21,810 nt of DNA from JAQBDA01 sp041301185. Its GTDB lineage: Bacteria; Chloroflexota; Anaerolineae; Anaerolineales; UBA4823. Each line of letters begins with the position of its first letter. The first letter of the stretch is position 1. Location of the stretch: assembly GCA_041301185.1 (NCBI GenBank), contig JBFYSV010000137.1, forward strand, positions 1 to 21,810, read 5' to 3'. Shown piece by piece: positions 14,161 through 18,843 of the stretch. The notes beneath the pieces were generated by a model. It saw only the letters and a program-made list of their open reading frames with translations, ran no database searches and was not told the DNA's origin. The translations under genes were made by a program, and so were the position numbers.

Positions 14161-14847
14161 ATGAGCATCACATACACCTGGTACGGACACGCCACCCACG
14201 GACTGGAAGTTGATGGCGTCAAACTGCTGGTGGATCCCTACTTCACTGGCAATCCTGCGGCAACCGTCAGCGCCGACAAGGTTGAGTGTGATTATATTTT
14301 GGTCAGCCATGGTCACTTCGACCACGTTACAGATCTGGTGGATATCGCCAGGCGGACAGGTGCGACGGTAATCACAAATTTTGAGATTGCAAACTGGCTG
14401 GGTGAGAAAGAGATCAATGCCCATGCCCAGCATATAGGCGGCGGTTTTAATCATCCCTTCGGTTACCTCAAACTCACCCTGGCGCTGCACGGTTCAGGCT
14501 TGCCAGACTTCTCCTATGGCGGTAATCCTTGCGGTTTTTTGCTCACCACCCGAGAGGGGAAGAAGGTATATTTGGCTTGCGATACCGGCTTATTCGGCGA
14601 TATGCGCCTGATTGGGGAGGAGGGGATTGATCTGGCTGTGTTGCCAATCGGTGACAATTTCACTATGGGTCCGGATGATGCCCTGCGAGCCGTGAAGCTG
14701 ATCCAGCCAAAGCACGTTATCCCGGTGCACTACGGCACCTGGGATCTGATTGCCCAGGACCCCCACGCCTGGGCCGTCCGGGTGGAGGCAGAGAGCGACG
14801 CCTTACCGCACGTGCTCCAACCCGGGGAGAGCTTCAGCCTGGATTGA
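14161..14847 (+). CDS. UPF0173 metal-dependent hydrolase (metallo-beta-lactamase fold)
   Basis: The 228-residue protein is a single metallo-beta-lactamase-fold domain of the UPF0173 (YtkL-like) family. It starts with ITYTWYGHATHGLEVDGVKL, has metal motif SHGHFDHVTD with His50, His52, Asp54 and His55, further ligands in ACDTGLFGDM (Asp) and VIPVHYGTWD (His), and ends at the usual family length. Biochemical substrates of the family are not established. No signal peptide is visible, so it is cytoplasmic. AGGAGG lies seven bases before the ATG. It is the second gene of a pair with the SRPBCC gene. Confidence 0.9.
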   Translation: MSITYTWYGHATHGLEVDGVKLLVDPYFTGNPAATVSADKVECDYILVSHGHFDHVTDLVDIARRTGATVITNFEIANWLGEKEINAHAQHIGGGFNHPFGYLKLTLALHGSGLPDFSYGGNPCGFLLTTREGKKVYLACDTGLFGDMRLIGEEGIDLAVLPIGDNFTMGPDDALRAVKLIQPKHVIPVHYGTWDLIAQDPHAWAVRVEAESDALPHVLQPGESFSLD

Positions 14848-14898
14848 CCTTGCGGAATACCTCCAGGTGAGGCCAATCCAAATCCGACGGGCTGCCTC

Positions 14899-14922
14899 TG
14901 TTATAATTCCTCCCCGCGGAGG
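14899..14922 (+). promoter_or_regulatory. Extended -10 promoter and SD-masking hairpin before the molybdoenzyme gene
   Basis: TGTTATAAT (14899-14907) is a perfect extended -10. Directly after it CCTCC (14909-14913) and GGAGG (14918-14922) form a 5-bp hairpin around CCGC; the GGAGG arm is the ribosome binding site of the gene starting at 14928. A transcript begun here (near 14914) would lack the CCTCC arm, whereas one reading through from upstream would contain the whole hairpin. Confidence 0.45.
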
Positions 14923-14927
14923 TACTT

Positions 14928-15566
14928 ATGTTTGACAGTTTTTTTAAGCGCAAAGACGATGAAGAGCGTGTTCGCCAGGCGGGTCGCCTGCCCCCGGGTC
15001 AATCGCTGACCCAGAAATTTCCGGTATTGCATTACGGACCTACACCGGGATTTAACCCAGCGACCTGGGATTTTCGGGTATGGGGGGAAGTTGATGAAGA
15101 GCTGCGCTGGAACTGGGAGGAATTCAATCGCCTGCCGCGAACAAAGCTGGTTATGGATATCCACTGCGTGACCCGCTGGAGCAAGTTTGATACTGAGTGG
15201 GAAGGGGTTTCTCTTCGCACCCTGGTGGATCAGGGATTCATCAAACCCAAGCCAACCGCTCAGTACGTGATGCAACATGCTGAGTACGGCTTTACTACAA
15301 ATTTATCTTTGGAAATCATGCTCTCCGAGAATTTTTTGCTGGCAACCCACTATCATGGCGAGGCGCTCACCCCCGATCACGGTTATCCGTTACGGGGCGT
15401 TGTCGGTCACATCACACAACGGGGTGACCTGACGGTGCCCTATTTTTGGAAAGGCGCCAAGTGGTTGCGCGGTTTGGAGTTTATGCGCCAGGACCAGCGC
15501 GGTTTCTGGGAACAAGCCGGGTATCACAACCGGGCAGATGTGTGGAAAGAAGAGCGTTTTGGATAA
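14928..15566 (+). CDS. Sulfite-oxidase-like molybdopterin enzyme, cytoplasmic
   Basis: The 212-residue protein is an oxidoreductase molybdopterin-binding domain (PF00174) of the sulfite oxidase/MsrP superfamily. Cys80 in MDIHCVTRWSKFDTEWEG is at the place of the Mo-ligating Cys. Other family marks are WDFRVWGEV (47-55) and the HGEALTPDHGYPLR and KGAKWLRGLEF segments. It lacks a Tat signal and the dimerisation domain of sulfite oxidases, so it is a small cytoplasmic form. Its substrate is unknown; sulfite or oxidised methionine are guesses from the superfamily. Only three bases separate it from a small membrane-protein gene, which suggests a membrane partner. It has its own extended -10 promoter. 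Confidence 0.85.
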   Translation: MFDSFFKRKDDEERVRQAGRLPPGQSLTQKFPVLHYGPTPGFNPATWDFRVWGEVDEELRWNWEEFNRLPRTKLVMDIHCVTRWSKFDTEWEGVSLRTLVDQGFIKPKPTAQYVMQHAEYGFTTNLSLEIMLSENFLLATHYHGEALTPDHGYPLRGVVGHITQRGDLTVPYFWKGAKWLRGLEFMRQDQRGFWEQAGYHNRADVWKEERFG

Positions 15567-15569
15567 GCC

Positions 15570-15890
15570 GTGATCGATTGGGCGAATTTGGCTGCCAATG
15601 GGTTGTGGATTCTGGGCTGTGCGATAATCCTGGCAACACTTAGCTATGCCAGCTGGGAAGCTTCAACCTTGAGTGAAAAGATGGGCGCTCGCATTGGGCG
15701 CCCATCTTACCAGATGGCGCTTAGCCTGGGAACTTTCCTTTTTACATTGGGATTAGCTGCCTCAACGGGTGGAGTGTTTGCCAGGATCATTTGGGGCGTC
15801 CTGGCGCTGCTATCCATAGTCTCATTGATCCTGGCTGCCAGGCAGGCAAGGCGAGAATCAAAACTCCCGGTCTCTCCCCCTGAGAATTGA
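15570..15890 (+). CDS. Small membrane protein coupled to the molybdoenzyme
   Basis: The 106-residue protein starts with GTG three bases after the previous stop, so it is probably translated by coupling. Three hydrophobic helices are visible at about 13-32, 47-66 and 70-90, followed by a charged tail (ARQARRESKLPVSPPEN). I recognise no family. It contains a single Cys, in the first helix, and no histidines, so it is unlikely to be a heme-binding subunit like MsrQ. From position it may anchor the molybdoenzyme to the membrane, or it may be unrelated. Its coding DNA contains an 11-bp perfect hairpin with a competing third arm. Confidence 0.7.
   Translation: MIDWANLAANGLWILGCAIILATLSYASWEASTLSEKMGARIGRPSYQMALSLGTFLFTLGLAASTGGVFARIIWGVLALLSIVSLILAARQARRESKLPVSPPEN
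15678..15720 (+). repeat. 11-bp perfect inverted repeat with a competing third arm, inside a gene
   Basis: AAGATGGGCGC (15678-15688) pairs perfectly with GCGCCCATCTT (15698-15708). The second arm can instead pair with AGATGGCGC (15712-15720), with one bulged base. The two hairpins exclude each other. They lie between the first and second membrane helices of the small membrane protein gene. Confidence 0.55.
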
Positions 15891-15911
15891 TGGGATGGGT
15901 CAGTTCAGGTT

Positions 15912-15936
15912 GGAATAACCCCGCGCGGATTATTCC
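15912..15936. terminator. Hairpin between convergent genes, likely bidirectional terminator
   Basis: GGAATAA (15912-15918) and TTATTCC (15930-15936) flank a self-complementary CCGCGCGG core (15921-15928). It lies between the convergent small membrane protein gene and RNase Z, and includes the RNase Z stop codon. A strong T-run is missing on either side, so termination would be imperfect or factor-assisted. Confidence 0.45.
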
Positions 15937-16877
15937 TTCAGCGTGTCTACTTTAATGCATTCTCCTCTTCTTACCTGGAAGTGATCGAAATCTCGAGCGA
16001 CATGGGTGGCGGGAAAAATCGCCTGTGCTTCTGCCAGCACATCGCGCTCCCGGTAGCGGCGTGAGATATGGGTCAAGATCAATTGCTTGACGCCGGCATG
16101 TAGAGCCAGTTCAGCAGCCTGGCGGGCGGTCAGGTGAGCAAAATCTCGCGCCATGTCTGCTTCCTCTTGCAGGTAGGTGGCTTCGATGACCAGGACATCT
16201 GCCTGGTGGCAGATATCCACCAGATCGCTGGTACGACCGACATCCCCAACGTGAACCAGCCGGGTTCCCTGGCGCTCGCTCCCTAAAACCTGGTCTGGAT
16301 GTATCCGGCGCCCATCTGGTAGGGTGACTTCCTGCCCGTTGACCAGGTCGCGCCGCCATGGACCGGGGGGGATAGCCAACCTGTCTGCCTGCTCCACCAG
16401 GAACGGGCGGCGGGCATGTTCCTCAAAAAGGTAGCCATAACAATCTGGGCCGCGGTGCTGGACAGGGAAGGCTGTCACTTTGAAATCTGGCTTATCGAAG
16501 AAGACCCCGGGCTGGACCTCGCGCAGGTGGATGGAGATGGGAGGCCGTGCTCCACGCAATACGACTCCATACAGCAGGTCGTGGATGCGCTCGAGCGCCC
16601 AGTGCCCACTGAAGATCTCCAACTCTTCTATAGCTTCCCATCTGGAAAATGTGGAGAGCAGCCCTGCCAATCCCAGGATATGGTCGAGGTGACCATGGGT
16701 GATCAATATTCGGTTGAGGCGCTTGAAGCCGATGCCGGCTTGCAGGATCTGGCGCTGCGTGCCCTCTCCGCAATCAATTAAGAATCGATATTCATCGTGC
16801 ATCACCACCTGGGAAGACAGCCCGCGATGGACAGATGGTGCGGAAGCAGAGGTGCCCAGGAAGAGGATCTCAAACAC
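15930..16877 (-). CDS. rnz: Ribonuclease Z (tRNA 3' processing)
   Basis: The 315-residue protein is a full-length bacterial RNase Z, a Zn-dependent endonuclease that trims the 3' trailer of tRNA precursors. Marks are FLGTSASAPSVHRGLSS (6-22), DCGEGTQRQIL (35-45), the metal motif THGHLDHILGL (His61, His63, Asp65, His66), LVHVGDVGRTSDLVD with the metal Asp, EATYL, and the closing LTHISRRY motif. The order and length fit the ElaC family, including the insert region (about 140-180) that holds the exosite of long RNase Z forms. It is alone on its transcript; 107 bases separate it from the upstream signalling gene, in which I see no feature. The stop codon overlaps a hairpin shared with the convergent gene. 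Confidence 0.93.
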   Translation of the reverse strand: MFEILFLGTSASAPSVHRGLSSQVVMHDEYRFLIDCGEGTQRQILQAGIGFKRLNRILITHGHLDHILGLAGLLSTFSRWEAIEELEIFSGHWALERIHDLLYGVVLRGARPPISIHLREVQPGVFFDKPDFKVTAFPVQHRGPDCYGYLFEEHARRPFLVEQADRLAIPPGPWRRDLVNGQEVTLPDGRRIHPDQVLGSERQGTRLVHVGDVGRTSDLVDICHQADVLVIEATYLQEEADMARDFAHLTARQAAELALHAGVKQLILTHISRRYRERDVLAEAQAIFPATHVARDFDHFQVRRGECIKVDTLKE

Positions 16878-16984
16878 GAAACCAACCTTTCATACGAACC
16901 AGAGAGGGGATTGTATGCTGTGCCCTGGTAGAAAGCGCGCCAGGTTAGTGGATAAATTGTACCTCATCCTGGTCGATTCCAAGA

Positions 16985-18793
16985 TCAGGGCGAAGGGGTT
17001 GATGTGGTAGGTGGTTGCCCGCCGATATCCATGATCAGTACCCAACCGATCACCGCTCCCTGCTCGCGCTGGTATTCGACCAGCAAGCATTCCCGGTTGA
17101 AGTTGTCGAAGCGTCGTTCGGAGGGCAAAAATCTCAGTGTAGCGCCGGCAGGGATTCTGCCTACCGCGGCAAACCCTTCGTAGCAGCCACTCCGTGCCCA
17201 GATATCTCGCTGGGCAAAGCCAGAGATCGGGGTAGCCGTGAGAGTTGGCGTTCCGGTGGGCAAGGGTGTCGGCGTCTCGGTGGGGGTCGCGGTGGGTGTG
17301 AGGGTTAAGGTCGGAGAGGCGGTCATGGTTGGCGTTGGGGTAGGAGTTAGTGAGAGCAAATATGATCGGAACCTGCCCAAGGCAAAGTTACCCAGGACAA
17401 CCAGCAGGAGGATGGCTAATATCACGCCTCCCAGGCGAAGCCCTAATAGCTTCCAACGGAAGCTGCGCAAATTCCTATTCAAACGGCTGACCCCCGGATC
17501 ATTGGGGTATCGTTCACGCACCTCTGCGCTCTGGCGGGAGGCTTCAGCAGGCCATTGTGGGTGATCTTCATAAGACCTGAGCGCGTTTTGCAGATCGTCG
17601 TCGTATTTCTGGAGTGTCCTCTGCAGCTTGTCGATCTCGTTTTGCAGGCGGTTCAAGCTCTCGTCGACACCCTCTAAGTTGCGAATTTGATCCAGGTTTT
17701 GGCGTGCCTGTTTAGCCAGGTAGAGGGCTTCTTCCAGGGTCGAAGCCCTTTCAGCCTGGTTTTTTAGGCTGCGGGTCTGATCCTTGAGGGGTTCGACAAC
17801 TCGCGGAACTACGGACTTAAATCTCTCCAGCAGACGGTCGAATACCGGGTTATCGCCATACTCAGCAATCAGCGAATCCAGGCTGGCCTTCGCCTCTGAA
17901 GCAGCATGAGAGTCGATGGTGGCTTGATTCAGGGCGGTAAAAATCGTATTCAAGCTTGCCTTGACCTGCCTTAACTGCTGAGCCTTATCGGAATATTTGG
18001 GCAGGCCGGTGGCGAGGGAAGCTGCATCGACTTTTTCGATGGCAGTATCTATTTGCCCCTCCTGGAATAGTACCAGGCCCTCCTCATAGACTCGCTCTGC
18101 ATCGATGTTTTCCTGCAGCTTTTGGGAAAATTCTTGCCCTTCTTGCCAACGTTGTATACCCAGCTCTTTCAAGACGCTTTGGGCTTTCTCTAATAATGCC
18201 AGCGCATCTGCATAGCGTCCAACCCTGGCAGCAGACTGAGCCTTGCCATAAGCAGAGGCGGCATCCGTGGGCAATGCTACCGATGGTATGTAGCCGGTAC
18301 GCAGGTAGTTTTCCGCTTCGGACCGGTGTTGTCTGGCTCGTTCCCAATTAGGCTCAAGCTGTAATACGCGGTCAAAAACCTGGATTGCTTCAGCGTACCG
18401 CCCACTGTAAAACAGCTTCTCTGCGACTTCCATCTGCTGTTCTGCCATGGGGCTGTGATCTCTGGTGGCTTCTTGCGCACTGCGCGGGTCGATATTTCCA
18501 GGAGATGTCCCGGCTGCCTGGCTGACGGCATTCTCGGATTGAGCTGCCTGTGGATCAGGAGCGGATGTTTGCCCAGAGCTCTCGCCTTCAGCGATTCCTT
18601 GCTGGATGAGTGTAATCAATTCATTTCTGGCAGTTTGTAACAGGTTGCGTTCATCCGAGGTGAGCGCCGGGTAATTCTCCGAGTTGATATACTCCTCAAT
18701 TTCCAATAATAAATTGCGCTGGTCGACCGGATTGGTTGTGCCGCGCTGGCGTGATTGTTGGATTTGTTGTGCCAATTCATCAAAGTGATTCAT
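16985..18793 (-). CDS. TPR/coiled-coil membrane protein with external SH3-like module
   Basis: The 602-residue protein crosses the membrane once at about 450-470 (LLGLRLGGVILAILLLVVLG). The cytoplasmic part has a helical N-terminus, a disordered Ala/Gln/Ser segment (70-115), TPR-like repeats at about 120-160, 180-215 and 235-265, and long coiled helices (335-410). Outside, a Thr/Pro repeat linker (483-522) leads to a compact module (525-592) with two cysteines (537, 569) and SH3-like character (GRIPAGATLRFLPSE, then VIGWVLIMDIGG). It looks like a transmembrane scaffold or sensor. It follows the tandem kinase-like gene after 50 bases, so the two probably act together. No specific family is recognised. 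The ribosome site is weak and lies in a 9-bp tandem duplication. Confidence 0.7.
   Translation of the reverse strand: MNHFDELAQQIQQSRQRGTTNPVDQRNLLLEIEEYINSENYPALTSDERNLLQTARNELITLIQQGIAEGESSGQTSAPDPQAAQSENAVSQAAGTSPGNIDPRSAQEATRDHSPMAEQQMEVAEKLFYSGRYAEAIQVFDRVLQLEPNWERARQHRSEAENYLRTGYIPSVALPTDAASAYGKAQSAARVGRYADALALLEKAQSVLKELGIQRWQEGQEFSQKLQENIDAERVYEEGLVLFQEGQIDTAIEKVDAASLATGLPKYSDKAQQLRQVKASLNTIFTALNQATIDSHAASEAKASLDSLIAEYGDNPVFDRLLERFKSVVPRVVEPLKDQTRSLKNQAERASTLEEALYLAKQARQNLDQIRNLEGVDESLNRLQNEIDKLQRTLQKYDDDLQNALRSYEDHPQWPAEASRQSAEVRERYPNDPGVSRLNRNLRSFRWKLLGLRLGGVILAILLLVVLGNFALGRFRSYLLSLTPTPTPTMTASPTLTLTPTATPTETPTPLPTGTPTLTATPISGFAQRDIWARSGCYEGFAAVGRIPAGATLRFLPSERRFDNFNRECLLVEYQREQGAVIGWVLIMDIGGQPPTTSTPSP
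17228..17347 (-). repeat. Low-complexity DNA encoding the Thr/Pro linker
   Basis: About 40 codons encode alternating Thr-Pro units with some Ala, Ser, Leu and Glu. On the plus strand the DNA appears as degenerate GGTG/GTTGGCG repeats. Such linkers are frequent between membrane anchors and outer domains in Chloroflexi (general knowledge). It is protein-coding low complexity, not a mobile repeat. Confidence 0.6.
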
Positions 18794-18794
18794 T

Positions 18795-18812
18795 TGCTTT
18801 GTTTGCCTTGTT
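18795..18812 (-). repeat. 9-bp tandem duplication at the ribosome site
   Basis: On the minus strand AACAAGGCA and AACAAAGCA stand side by side immediately before the ATG at 18793. The only Shine-Dalgarno-like AAGG is in the first copy, about 12 bases from the start, so the duplication may have moved it away. Confidence 0.35.
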
Positions 18813-18843
18813 CGCGTGATCGTTCAATAAATAATCGCACAAA

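Noticed and set aside
17228..17347. Repetitive G-rich DNA that might suggest a tandem repeat array or CRISPR
   Set aside because: The units are degenerate and in frame with a Thr/Pro linker; there are no regular spacers.
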